64,000 bases of DNA from Candidatus Bacteroides pullicola (GCA_019115825.1 DXCV01000065.1:37340-101339), one strand, 5' to 3'. Positions 26,270-35,057 are shown, counted from the first letter of the stretch. Numbers and translations: made by a program. The notes: generated by a model not told the origin, from the letters alone.

Positions 26270-27410
26270 CGATATCCGCCCCTATCGGGACGATGAGATA
26301 CCTGCTGCCATGCAGCGTATTGTGGAGAGTACCACTTTCCCGTTGCTGGCCTCTTATGTGTTTCCGAACCGCGACTTGGGCGAAGTGCGCCAACTCATCA
26401 AGTCCGTGCGCACCATCGGTGAGTTCCAATCAAGGGTCATGTTTTATATGAACGAGGAGATTATCCGGCGGACGATGACCCGCTTTACTTGGAGTGGGAT
26501 GGAACATCTGTCGCCCGAACAGAAATATCTCTTCATCGGCAATCACCGCGACATTGTCCTCGACTCCAGCCTGATGGAATATGTCCTTTACAAGAACGGA
26601 CACGAGACCAGCGAGATCACCTTCGGAGCCAACCTGATGCAAAGTCCGCTTATCGTGGACATTGGGAAAGCCAACAAGATGTTTCGCGTGGAGCGTCCCG
26701 GCAACAATTTGCGCGAATTCTATTGCGCCTCGGCCCGCCTGAGCGAATATATCCGCTATACCTTGCGCGAGAAGCATCAGTCCGTCTGGATAGCCCAGCG
26801 CAACGGACGTACCAAAGACGGACTGGACCTGACGAATCAGGGCGTCGTCAAAATGTTGGGGCTGAGCAAGTCGGACAACAAAGTGGATGCGCTGGACGAA
26901 CTGCATATCGTTCCCGTGGCCATCAGCTACGAGTGGGAGCCGTGTGATATTCTGAAAGCGCTCGAGCTGTACGAGAAGAAGCTGATGGGGCACTATGTCA
27001 AGAAACCCGGTGAGGATGTCAACAGCATCCTGACCGGCATCACACAGTTCAAAGGAAACGTACACCTGCACTTCTGCGAACCCTTGCAACGCGAAGAGCT
27101 GGCTCTATACGACGGCTGCACCCAGGGGGATTTCCACCGCGCCGTTGCCCGACTCATCGACCGTCGCATCCACCACGCTTACCGCCTGATGCCCAATAAT
27201 TATATTGCCCACGATCTGCGTTACGGACGGAGCGAATATGCCGATCGCTATACAGCGCAGCAGAAGGCGGATTTCCTGCACCATCTGGAATCTTTGCAGC
27301 CTTACGAGGAAAGTTGCGACCCGGAGCAGCTGACCGACCTGCTGCTGGGTATTTACGCCAATCCCATAGAATCCTTCCTCAATGATGAAGCGTCCCAATC
27401 CATACATTGA
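26247..27410 (+). CDS. Glycerol-phosphate-acyltransferase-like protein
   Basis: A 387-aa PlsB/PlsC-superfamily protein. The catalytic motif is FIGNHRDIVLDSSLMEYVL (about residues 94-112), where H and D fit HxxxxD, and WIAQRNGRTKDGLD resembles the later substrate loop. The start MKDSRTFDDIRPY is chosen, though ATGs 9 and 12 bases upstream and a TTG at 26220 are in frame; all lie inside the previous gene. It is the third acyltransferase domain of the cluster and probably acts on a lipid head group. Its end overlaps the next acyltransferase gene by 29 bases. Confidence 0.82.
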   Translation: MKDSRTFDDIRPYRDDEIPAAMQRIVESTTFPLLASYVFPNRDLGEVRQLIKSVRTIGEFQSRVMFYMNEEIIRRTMTRFTWSGMEHLSPEQKYLFIGNHRDIVLDSSLMEYVLYKNGHETSEITFGANLMQSPLIVDIGKANKMFRVERPGNNLREFYCASARLSEYIRYTLREKHQSVWIAQRNGRTKDGLDLTNQGVVKMLGLSKSDNKVDALDELHIVPVAISYEWEPCDILKALELYEKKLMGHYVKKPGEDVNSILTGITQFKGNVHLHFCEPLQREELALYDGCTQGDFHRAVARLIDRRIHHAYRLMPNNYIAHDLRYGRSEYADRYTAQQKADFLHHLESLQPYEESCDPEQLTDLLLGIYANPIESFLNDEASQSIH

Positions 27411-28383
27411 CCTACCGCTCACTGTGGGGCGCGTTCTGGCCATGGTCTTGTCGGTCGTGGTCTATGTGTCGCAGCTGGTGTATGGCAGCATATTGGGCTT
27501 TTGCTGGTTCACCTGTGGACGCAAGACCGATGCCAAGCGCGAGCGCTATCACCGAGCGATGTGGCGTTTCTTCCGCTTCGACCTGCGGAGCCATCCTTGG
27601 TTGTATGCGAACATTCATAATCCCCATGGAGAGGATTTCCACCGGGGGGCTATCCTCATCTGCAACCATCAGTCCCTGCTGGACACCTTGTGCCTCTTTA
27701 TCCTTTCACCCCGCATTCTGCTGGTAACGCACGACCGTGTATGGAACAATCCGCTGGTGGCGGCCGTCCTGCGCTATGCCGATTGCTTCTCTGTGTCGGA
27801 CACCGGATGGGACGACCGCCTGGAATATTGTCGTTCCTTCTTGGATAAGGGCTATTCCATCGCCGTCTTTCCCGAAGGATGTCGCTCGCAGGATGGCAAT
27901 GTCCAGCGTTTCCACAAGGGTGCCTTTTACCTGGCCGAGCGTCTCGAAGCCGATATCTTGCCGGTATTTATCCACGGGGCGGCCCATGTGATGCCCGTCG
28001 GTACGACTTTTGCCAACCGGGGCGGCTTCGATATTGAGATAGGCCGGCGCATACCGCCCAATGCTCTCAGTTTTGGTTCGGGCTATGTGGAGCGTTGCCG
28101 GGAAGTGCACCGCTATTATGTGGCGCATTACGAAGATATCTGCCGCCGGGTGGAAACGCCCGATTATTTCCGCTCGTTGGTCATCGGATTGTATGCTTCT
28201 GTCGGGTTGGGGTGCAAGGCTAAGAATGTGCTGGACGGGGCAAGATACGACGCCTGGGATGTCTTGACGTTGGTCGATGCGCTGGTGCATCCCGAATGCA
28301 CCTACACGTTGCCCGCCTCGTCTCCCCTGCGGAGAATTTATGATAAATATACCCATTTACCTCAAAATATCACATTCGTATGA
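27382..28383 (+). CDS. PlsC-like 1-acyl-glycerol-phosphate acyltransferase
   Basis: A 333-aa membrane-associated acyltransferase. One N-terminal hydrophobic helix (about 18-43) is followed by CNHQSLLDTL (HxxxxD, near residue 91), FPEGCRSQDGN (near 165) and PVFIHGAAHVMP. It resembles the acyltransferase domain fused to the exporter at 19918 (both have NDW/HDRVW and FHKGAF), so the two probably share origin. Its stop overlaps the next ACP start by ATGA. Confidence 0.87.
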   Translation: MMKRPNPYIDLPLTVGRVLAMVLSVVVYVSQLVYGSILGFCWFTCGRKTDAKRERYHRAMWRFFRFDLRSHPWLYANIHNPHGEDFHRGAILICNHQSLLDTLCLFILSPRILLVTHDRVWNNPLVAAVLRYADCFSVSDTGWDDRLEYCRSFLDKGYSIAVFPEGCRSQDGNVQRFHKGAFYLAERLEADILPVFIHGAAHVMPVGTTFANRGGFDIEIGRRIPPNALSFGSGYVERCREVHRYYVAHYEDICRRVETPDYFRSLVIGLYASVGLGCKAKNVLDGARYDAWDVLTLVDALVHPECTYTLPASSPLRRIYDKYTHLPQNITFV

Positions 28384-28604
28384 AAGAAGAAATAAGAACT
28401 TTGCTGGAGGAAGCCCTACCGTTGGTGGACTTTGACTCCGATTTCCTATTTGCCGAGCTCGACTCGTTGGGCATAGCCACTATCCTGATGGTGCTCTCCG
28501 ACCGCTACGGCATCAAGTTGGACCATACCGACGCCACACCCAAGAATCTGAAGAACCTGGATCGTATTGTAGCGATGGTGGAAAGAAGAAAGCATGAAGG
28601 ATGA
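28380..28604 (+). CDS. Acyl carrier protein 3 of the pigment cluster
   Basis: A short 74-aa ACP with Ser29 in AELDSLGIATIL as the phosphopantetheine site. Its position between an acyltransferase and the AMP ligase suggests it accepts the starter acid activated by the ligase; that is inference. It ends the third sub-operon, before repeat leader D2. Confidence 0.88.
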   Translation: MKEEIRTLLEEALPLVDFDSDFLFAELDSLGIATILMVLSDRYGIKLDHTDATPKNLKNLDRIVAMVERRKHEG

Positions 28605-28620
28605 AGAAAGGAGGAAGCAA

Positions 28621-28740
28621 TGCCATTGATGCCTATCAAAGGTGGCACCTTTGGTAGAAAAAGGTGGCACCTCTTTTATATCAAGATAAATACAACCCTT
28701 CGCTTCTTGATGCTATAAACTAATATTGAACATCTACTTG
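28621..28740 (+). repeat. Phased 22-bp repeats and conserved 80-bp leader, copy D2
   Basis: TGCCATTGAT at 28621, TGGCACC at 28643 and TGGCACC at 28665 are exactly 22 bp apart. The 80 bp from 28661 align without gaps to 11381-11460 in copy D1. It sits between ACP 3 and the AMP ligase. Confidence 0.8.
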
Positions 28741-28766
28741 GCTACTTAGTTACTTATCATTTACGC

Positions 28767-30095
28767 ATGATGCAACTTGAAAATTATCTCCGTCTCTATG
28801 CCGGACAATATCCGGACAAACTTGCCGTCATCGCGTCCGATGCGAGTTTGACCTATGCCAGCCTGTGGCAGGAAGTCCGGGAATGTGCCGGCCGATTGAT
28901 GGCCCAAAGCCTGTGTCCGGGTCATGCGCGGCTGATACGTGCCACGCAGGATGCCGCTTTCTTGGTGGATTACTTGGCCACACATCTGGCGGGAGGAGTG
29001 GCCGTACCTTTGGAGCGGGATATTCCTGAAGGGCGTTATCGGGAAATCGAACGCCTGCTGGACGGGACGGACATCCCTGAGGGGATAGCGGATATCCTCT
29101 TCACCACAGGCACCACGGGGCAGAGCAAAGGGGTGATGATTTCCCATAAGGCTCTCCTGGCCGATGCGGAAAACCTGGCTGAGGCACAAGGCTTCTCGCC
29201 GGACCTTACTTTCATCATCAGCGGCCCGCTGAACCACATCGGCAGCCTGTCCAAGGTGTGGCCGACCATCCTGACGGGCGGAACCCTGCACATCCTGGAC
29301 GGACTGAAGGACCTGAACGCATTCTTCAGCATCCTGGAGACTCCCGGACGATACGCCACCTTCCAAGTGCCTGCCGCCCTGCGCCTGCTGATGTCCTTGG
29401 CGAACGACCGCCTGGCCGCCTGTGCCGACCGGATAGACTTCATTGAGACGGGTGCAGCCCCTCTGGCACAAGCAGACATGGAACACCTCTGCCACCTCCT
29501 ACCCCACAGCCGCCTGTACAACACTTACGCCTCCACCGAGACGGGCATCGTCTGCACGCACGACTACAACGACGGCCTTTGCCAAGCCGGATGCTTGGGA
29601 CGTCCGATGAAGCACTCGCGGGTGTTCATCACGGCCGAAGGCACAGTGGCCTGTCAGGGAGAGACGCTGATGACGGGCTATGTGGGCAGTCCAGAAATGA
29701 CGGTCTCCGTCCTGCGCGACGGCACGCTATACACGAATGACCGCGGCCGTCTGGATGCCGATGGGCGCCTGCATCTGGCCGGGCGCACGGACGACCTCAT
29801 CAACGTGGGTGGCTTCAAGGTCTCTCCCGCCGAAGTGGAAGAAGCAGCCCTGTCCCTGCCCGGAGTGCACGATTGCATCTGTGTGGGCGTGCCCCATCCC
29901 ATGACGGGTCATCAATTGAAATTGTTGGTTGTGTTGGATAAAGGTGTCCCCTTGGATAAGAAAAGCCTTGCCCGTCAGCTTCATGCGCATTTGGAGGCTT
30001 ATAAGGTGCCGCTGCAGTATGAAGAGGTGGAGGCTGTGCGGCGGACATTCAATGGGAAGATTGATAGGAAAGCATATAAGATAAATGAAGAATGA
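28767..30095 (+). CDS. AMP-dependent acyl-CoA/acyl-ACP synthetase of the pigment cluster
   Basis: A 442-aa adenylate-forming enzyme, shorter than typical CoA ligases (about 500 or more) but with the core motifs: the phosphate loop FTTGTTGQSKGVMISH (near residue 111), YNTYASTETGI, NDRGRLDADGRLHLAGR and the C-terminal catalytic Lys in RRTFNGKIDRKAY. It would activate an aromatic or acyl starter acid and load it on an ACP. It has its own repeat leader and is the last cluster gene. Neighbour thiL converges on it. Confidence 0.9.
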   Translation: MMQLENYLRLYAGQYPDKLAVIASDASLTYASLWQEVRECAGRLMAQSLCPGHARLIRATQDAAFLVDYLATHLAGGVAVPLERDIPEGRYREIERLLDGTDIPEGIADILFTTGTTGQSKGVMISHKALLADAENLAEAQGFSPDLTFIISGPLNHIGSLSKVWPTILTGGTLHILDGLKDLNAFFSILETPGRYATFQVPAALRLLMSLANDRLAACADRIDFIETGAAPLAQADMEHLCHLLPHSRLYNTYASTETGIVCTHDYNDGLCQAGCLGRPMKHSRVFITAEGTVACQGETLMTGYVGSPEMTVSVLRDGTLYTNDRGRLDADGRLHLAGRTDDLINVGGFKVSPAEVEEAALSLPGVHDCICVGVPHPMTGHQLKLLVVLDKGVPLDKKSLARQLHAHLEAYKVPLQYEEVEAVRRTFNGKIDRKAYKINEE

Positions 30096-30144
30096 GGAAT
30101 TACCGTTGAAAGCGAGGCTGCGCCACAATTCCTCATTCTTCATT
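30084..30144. terminator. Inverted repeat between convergent cluster end and thiL
   Basis: AATGAAGAATGAGGAATT (30084-30101) is repeated as its perfect complement at 30127-30144, around 25 bases that contain a smaller GC stem. The left arm covers the stop region of the ligase gene. It lacks a T-tract but probably separates the two converging transcripts. Confidence 0.6.
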
Positions 30145-30146
30145 CC

Positions 30147-31178
30147 TCATTCTCCCAGATGGTTCCATCCCTGCGCTTTCAGCTCGAACTCCTGGCCGTC
30201 GCGGGTGATGAGAGCACAACCCAGCTCCGGCTTGGTGATGTGACCGATGAGCTTCACGCCTTCCATCTGCGACACCTTCTCGTGGTCGGCGATGGGTACG
30301 GTGAACAACAGTTCGTAGTCCTCACCGCCATTCAGGGCGCAGGTGGTAACGTTCATATTCAACTCTTCCGCCATCACGGCCGTCTGATAGTCCAAAGGGA
30401 TGTGTTCCTCGTAGATGCGGCAGCCCACCTTGCTCTGCGTGCAGATGTGCAGCAGTTCCGATGACAAGCCGTCCGAGACATCCATCATCGCCGTGGGCTG
30501 TATGCCTGCTTCGCGCAACTTTTGGATGATGTCACGCCGTGCCTCCGGCTTCAGTTGGCGCTCCAGGAGGTATTCACGGCCCGCAAAGTCCGGCTGCACG
30601 TCGCCATCGGCATCCTTCAGCGCCAACTTCTCACGCTCCAGCAGTTGCAAGCCCATGTAAGCCGCGCCCAAGTCGCCGCTGACGCAGACAAGGTCCGTTT
30701 CGTGCGCCCCGTTGCGATAAACGGCCTTGCCCCGCTCCACATCGCCGATGCAGGTGATGCTGATGGTCAGTCCCGTCAAGGACGAGGTGGTGTCCCCGCC
30801 CACGATGTCCACGCCGTATTCCTCACACGCCAGGCGGATACCTGCATAGAGTGCCTCCATGTCCTCCACGGAGAAGCGCTTGGAGAGGCCCAGCGACACG
30901 GTGATTTGCCTCGGCGTGCCATTCATGGCGTAGATGTCCGAGAAGTTCACTACGGCCGACTTGTAGCCCAGATGCTTCAGCGGCACGTAGGTCAAGTCGA
31001 AGTGCACGCCTTCCAGCAGGAGGTCGGTGGTCATCAGCACCTCACGGTCGGCAGGATAGGACAGGACGGCGGCATCGTCGCCCACACCATATTTGCTCGA
31101 TTCGTTCTTCAGTTCAATGCCCTCGGTGAGGTGGCGTATGAGGCCGAACTCGCCGAGGGTGGCTATTTCTGTCCGCAT
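30147..31178 (-). CDS. thiL: Thiamine-monophosphate kinase
   Basis: Phosphorylates thiamine monophosphate to the active cofactor thiamine diphosphate. The 343-aa length is normal. Landmarks are GEFGLIRHLT, the substrate/Mg loop GDDAAVLSYP (near residue 33), the SDIYAMNG strand, VGGDTTSS and the C-terminal NGGEDYELLFTVP. It is the last gene of the minus-strand unit sppA-lpxK-PNP-thiL, starting 2 bases after the phosphorylase gene. The partners have unrelated pathways, so this is a housekeeping operon rather than a functional set. Confidence 0.95.
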   Translation of the reverse strand: MRTEIATLGEFGLIRHLTEGIELKNESSKYGVGDDAAVLSYPADREVLMTTDLLLEGVHFDLTYVPLKHLGYKSAVVNFSDIYAMNGTPRQITVSLGLSKRFSVEDMEALYAGIRLACEEYGVDIVGGDTTSSLTGLTISITCIGDVERGKAVYRNGAHETDLVCVSGDLGAAYMGLQLLEREKLALKDADGDVQPDFAGREYLLERQLKPEARRDIIQKLREAGIQPTAMMDVSDGLSSELLHICTQSKVGCRIYEEHIPLDYQTAVMAEELNMNVTTCALNGGEDYELLFTVPIADHEKVSQMEGVKLIGHITKPELGCALITRDGQEFELKAQGWNHLGE

Positions 31179-31180
31179 AA

Positions 31181-31990
31181 TTACGCTTGGTTAATCAGTT
31201 CGCGCATGATTTCCGTCATCTTAGGCTGTGCGGCGTCGGCTGCCTTCTGCACCTCCTCGTGCGAAACCTCCACGATTTTGCCTTCCACGCCCAAGTCGGT
31301 AATCACCGAGATACCGAACACGCGGATGCCGCAATGATTGGCCACGATGACCTCGGGCACGGTAGACATGCCCACGGCGTCACCGCCCAGGATGCGATAC
31401 ATCCGATATTCTGCCGGCGTCTCAAACGTGGGGCCCTGTACGCCTACATACACGCCGTGCTGCACCTTGATGCCTTTCTCGGCGGCAATGGCATCGGCCC
31501 TTCGGATGAGCTCACGGTCATACGCCTCGCTCATGTCCGGGAAGCGGGGACCATAGGAAATATTCTTACCATGCAACGGATGCTCAGGGAAGAAGTTGAT
31601 GTGGTCCGTAATAATCATCAAGTCGCCTATCTCGAAGTCAGGGTGCATTCCACCCGCAGCATTGGACACGAACAAGGTCTTGATGCCCAGTTCACGCATC
31701 ACACGCACCGGGAAAGTCACCTGCTGCATGGTGTAGCCCTCGTAGTAATGGAAACGCCCTTGCATGGCCATGATGTCCTTCTGCCCCAGCTTGCCAAAGA
31801 TTAGCTTGCCTTTGTGGCCCTCCACCGTGGACACGGGGAAGTAGGGAATCTGTTCGTATGGGATTTCATACTTGTCCGTAATCTCGTCGGCCAGGCTGCC
31901 CAGGCCGGTTCCCAGTATGATGGCCGTCTCAGGCCGGGTGTGCATCTTCTCCTTGAGGAAGGATGCGGTTTCTTGGATTCTTTCTAACAT
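31181..31990 (-). CDS. Purine nucleoside phosphorylase
   Basis: Splits purine nucleosides with phosphate in salvage. The 269-aa length and motifs ILGTGLGSLADE, VEGHKGKLIFG, VSNAAGGMHPDF and VGMSTVPEVIVANH fit the trimeric PNP/MTAP family (guanosine/inosine type). The start MLERIQETASFL lies 62 bases inside the end of lpxK. The first 15 residues match the family's N-terminal helix, so I keep it, although an internal ATG (MHTRPETAI) would still overlap by 17 bases. Confidence 0.92.
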   Translation of the reverse strand: MLERIQETASFLKEKMHTRPETAIILGTGLGSLADEITDKYEIPYEQIPYFPVSTVEGHKGKLIFGKLGQKDIMAMQGRFHYYEGYTMQQVTFPVRVMRELGIKTLFVSNAAGGMHPDFEIGDLMIITDHINFFPEHPLHGKNISYGPRFPDMSEAYDRELIRRADAIAAEKGIKVQHGVYVGVQGPTFETPAEYRMYRILGGDAVGMSTVPEVIVANHCGIRVFGISVITDLGVEGKIVEVSHEEVQKAADAAQPKMTEIMRELINQA

Positions 31991-33059
31991 AGTCTATGAT
32001 AGTTTGGTTGAATGCGAGTTGTTGGTTTTGCAGGATTTTGATCTCCACAGGCAAAACGTAGAGATACGGTTTCAGGCGGTCGGGCAGCAACGGGTGCCCC
32101 TTCAGGCGCGCCGCGTCTTTCTCGGTGGTCACCACCAGGCAAGACTCCCCTTGCATACTGTCGAAGCATTCCTCTATCCGCTGGAAATCCCGCCGGCTGA
32201 AGTCATGATGGTCACCGAAAGCCAGATGGACCACGCCGGCCGCCCGCGCTTCCATCTCCTCTACCAGCGGCGCAGGCTGCGCGATGCCCGTCACTAACAA
32301 GACGTGCCGGTCCTTGTCCGGAATGTCCTGTCGGCCTGCCGGTTTCGCCCGACCGGGAAAAACCGGCTGCAGACGTCCGTAGCGCAAGCCCGTGAAGAAC
32401 AATTGCTGCCAAGGATACAGGTCCAGTTTCTTGGTGATGATATTGAAATCTATCGGCTTGATGTCCTCCGGGCACTTGGTCACCACCACCACTTGGGCGC
32501 GTACCTTGCCCTCCGCCGGTTCGCGCAACCGGCCCACAGGCAGCAGGTCGTCGTCCGTCAGCAGGCGACGGCAGTCCGTCAGCAGGATGTTCAGCCCCGC
32601 TTTCACCCGGCGATGCTGGAAGGCATCGTCCAGCAACACCACGTCCACCTGCGGTCTGTCCAGCTTCATCAGCTCGCGTATGCCGTGGCAACGGTCTTCG
32701 TCCACCGCCACGCGAACCTCCGGGAACTTGCTCTTCATCTGCCGGGGCTCATCGCCGATGCTGGTCGCGCTGCTTTGCACGTCTGCCAGCACATAGCCCG
32801 TGGTTTTGCGCCGATAGCCCCTGCTCAAGGTGGCCACGTTCAGCCTCTGGCTACGGAGCAGGCGAACCAGGTATTCCGTATGCGGGGTCTTACCGGTGCC
32901 GCCCACTGCCAGGTTGCCGACGCAGATGACAGGCAAACCGAAACTCTCCGACCGGAGCCAACCCCAATCAAAAAGCTTGTTGCGCAGCCTGACGCCCGCC
33001 CCATACAGCCACGCCACCGGGCGCAGCCAACGGAATAACTTGAAATCCTGCCCGTCCAT
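31929..33059 (-). CDS. lpxK: Tetraacyldisaccharide 4'-kinase
   Basis: Adds the 4'-phosphate to the lipid A disaccharide at the inner membrane. The P-loop VGNLAVGGTGKTPHTEYL (residues 47-64) is the family signature. An N-terminal amphipathic membrane region precedes it. DRCHGIRELMK and VVLLDDAFQHRRVK are further conserved blocks. The 376-aa length is typical for Bacteroidetes. It starts 9 bases after sppA and its end overlaps the phosphorylase start by 62 bases. Confidence 0.94.
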   Translation of the reverse strand: MDGQDFKLFRWLRPVAWLYGAGVRLRNKLFDWGWLRSESFGLPVICVGNLAVGGTGKTPHTEYLVRLLRSQRLNVATLSRGYRRKTTGYVLADVQSSATSIGDEPRQMKSKFPEVRVAVDEDRCHGIRELMKLDRPQVDVVLLDDAFQHRRVKAGLNILLTDCRRLLTDDDLLPVGRLREPAEGKVRAQVVVVTKCPEDIKPIDFNIITKKLDLYPWQQLFFTGLRYGRLQPVFPGRAKPAGRQDIPDKDRHVLLVTGIAQPAPLVEEMEARAAGVVHLAFGDHHDFSRRDFQRIEECFDSMQGESCLVVTTEKDAARLKGHPLLPDRLKPYLYVLPVEIKILQNQQLAFNQTIIDYVRKNPRNRILPQGEDAHPA

Positions 33060-33068
33060 CCGCCCGAT

Positions 33069-34835
33069 TTAATGAATGTTCGGTTCAAACGGCATACGTG
33101 CCTGCAAGGCATCCTTCACCTCGAAGCGGTCAAGAGTCTCCACCCCGCGGAGCCACTGTCCTGCCCTGCCTTGCAGCACACGGGCCTTGACATAGTCTGC
33201 GGGACTGAATTCCATCAGTTGCTCCCACGCGCTCTTCTTGGCGGGATAGTCCATCCGCGTATAGCCCTCCACTCCGGCGCGAGCCACGGCTATCTCCAAG
33301 GCGCGATCCAGTCCGCCCAGTTCGTCCACCAGACCCAGTTCCTTGGCCCGGACGCCTGTCCAAACGCGGCCTTGGCCCACTTGGTCCACAGCCTCCTTCG
33401 TCATACCGCGGCCTTCGGACACGCGCGTCAGGAAGAGGTCATATCCCCGCTCCACGTAGGCTTGCATCAAAGCTTTTTCGCTCTCCGTCATGGGGCGCAC
33501 CGGTATCCCCATGTCACTAAATTCGTTGGTCTTCACCACATCAAAGCTGACGCCGACTTTCTGCGCCAAACCTTGCATGTCGGGCATCATGCCAAAGATG
33601 CCGATGGAGCCCGTCAGCGTGGTAGGCTCGGCCACGATGGTGTCCGCATTGCAGGCGATGTAGTATCCGCCCGATGCGGCATAATCGCCCATGGACACGA
33701 TGACCGGCTTTTCCTTCTTCAGTTCGCCGACGGCATGCCAGATTTGCTCCGAATCGTAGGCACTGCCTCCGGGCGAATTGATGCGCAGCACCACGGCCTT
33801 CACATCCTCGTCCTCCTTCAGCTCGCGCAGATCGCGAATCATTCGGTTGCCGTCAATGCTTTCCCCGTCGCCAGCCATCAGGCTGCCTATCATGCCATCG
33901 GCATAGTACACGGCCACGATGTTGCCGCTCTTGTCCTTCGGCACGTTCTTCTTCACATTCTTCATGTCCTTCAGTCCCAGCGTGCGCAGGTCATCGTCCT
34001 TGTCGATGCCCACCCATTGCTTCAGGTAGTCGCGCACGTCATTCTTATATATCAGCGTGTCCGCCAAGCCGGCTTGCACACATTCAGCGGCGGGTTGGAA
34101 GAGCAACATGCGGTCGGCTGCCCGGTTCAAGTCGTCCACCGTCACCCCGCGCGAGGCAGCCACCTCGGCGGTCATCTCTCCCCACAGGGAAGTCAGGTAG
34201 TCCGTCGTCTGCTCACGGTTGGCCTCGCTCATCTCCATGCCGATGAAAGGCTCCACGGCACTCTTGTACGTGCCCACCTTGAAGATTTGCCACCGGATGC
34301 CCAGTTTGTCCATCAGGTCCTTGTAGAACACCGGCATGGACGACAGTCCGCTCCACTCCAACATGCCCTCCGGGTTCAGCAGCACCCGGTCGGCCACGCT
34401 GGCCACATAATACATCGGCTGGGTGTACATATCGCCGTAGGCCACGATGAACTTGCCCGACTCCTTGAAATCGGCCAAGGCGTCGCGCACCTCCTTCAGC
34501 GCGGCAAAACCGTCAGTGGCCAAGTCCGTCGCCTCGATATAAATGCCTTTGATGTTTTCATTCTCTTTCGCCTTGCGGATGGAGGCCAGCAGGTCGTCCA
34601 GCCCATACGCCGCCGACTCGTCCCCCATCAGGATGGCCCAGGGGTCTTCACCGCTCCGCTCGACAAGCGACCCGTTCAAATCCAGCTTCAGGATGGAGTT
34701 CTCGCGCACGGTCACTTCCGAATCCGATGAATACAACATACTGAACATCATCAGTATACTGACGATGAACAACAAGACGCCCGATACGATGATACCCGTA
34801 ATAGTGGCAAGCGTAAATTTCAGAAAATCCTTCAT
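33069..34835 (-). CDS. sppA: Signal peptide peptidase A, long form
   Basis: A 588-aa membrane-bound serine protease that degrades cleaved signal peptides. One N-terminal membrane helix (about 6-32) anchors two tandem S49 domains. The catalytic dyad is likely the Lys in KVGTYKSAVEPF (first domain) and the Ser in DYAASGGYYIACNAD (second domain). INSPGGSAYDSE and LTGSIGIFG flank the site. It is the first gene of the four-gene operon and has a TATCTTTG element at 34875-34882. Confidence 0.95.
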   Translation of the reverse strand: MKDFLKFTLATITGIIVSGVLLFIVSILMMFSMLYSSDSEVTVRENSILKLDLNGSLVERSGEDPWAILMGDESAAYGLDDLLASIRKAKENENIKGIYIEATDLATDGFAALKEVRDALADFKESGKFIVAYGDMYTQPMYYVASVADRVLLNPEGMLEWSGLSSMPVFYKDLMDKLGIRWQIFKVGTYKSAVEPFIGMEMSEANREQTTDYLTSLWGEMTAEVAASRGVTVDDLNRAADRMLLFQPAAECVQAGLADTLIYKNDVRDYLKQWVGIDKDDDLRTLGLKDMKNVKKNVPKDKSGNIVAVYYADGMIGSLMAGDGESIDGNRMIRDLRELKEDEDVKAVVLRINSPGGSAYDSEQIWHAVGELKKEKPVIVSMGDYAASGGYYIACNADTIVAEPTTLTGSIGIFGMMPDMQGLAQKVGVSFDVVKTNEFSDMGIPVRPMTESEKALMQAYVERGYDLFLTRVSEGRGMTKEAVDQVGQGRVWTGVRAKELGLVDELGGLDRALEIAVARAGVEGYTRMDYPAKKSAWEQLMEFSPADYVKARVLQGRAGQWLRGVETLDRFEVKDALQARMPFEPNIH

Positions 34836-34874
34836 TATTCTACGTTGTTTTTAGATGCTAACCTTTTCGGCTAA

Positions 34875-34882
34875 CAAAGATA
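34875..34882 (-). promoter_or_regulatory. -7 element of the sppA-lpxK-PNP-thiL operon
   Basis: Minus-strand TATCTTTG about 40 bases upstream of the sppA ATG. No clear -33 element. Confidence 0.55.
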
Positions 34883-34979
34883 AATAAATTAGTTGATATG
34901 CGCCCTATCTGTCGCAGGGATTTTCGTCTTGTCACACGGAATAGGCAGATTTTGCTCCTCAAAATGGGGTATATCCCCG

Positions 34980-35057
34980 CCCGTGCTTACCCATACCCCC
35001 GCCCGTGCTTACCCGTACCCCCGCCCGTGCTTAGGCGTACCTCCGCCCGCGGACGGG
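34980..35057 (+). repeat. Repeat family A, copy 3: three and a half 22-bp tandem units
   Basis: Units start at 34980, 35002 and 35024, each beginning CCCGTGCTTA and ending CCCCG or CTCCG, followed by a partial unit CCCGCGGACGGG. This is the cleanest copy and defines the family period. Confidence 0.85.

Noticed and set aside
7528..30095. Flexirubin/dialkylresorcinol cluster
   Set aside because: No DarA/DarB-like genes or aromatic ammonia-lyase are present; the gene set fits an aryl polyene type better.
30147..31178. TPP riboswitch linked to thiL
   Set aside because: thiL is the last gene of the sppA operon and no TPP-riboswitch core is visible near it.
33072..34730. Long open frame antisense to sppA (552 codons)
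   Set aside because: High third-position GC opens long antisense frames here; the sppA strand has full family motifs and the antisense product is low-complexity His/Val/Gln-rich.
34980..35057. CRISPR-like array
   Set aside because: The 22-bp units abut each other with no spacers and no cas genes are near; these are tandem repeats.
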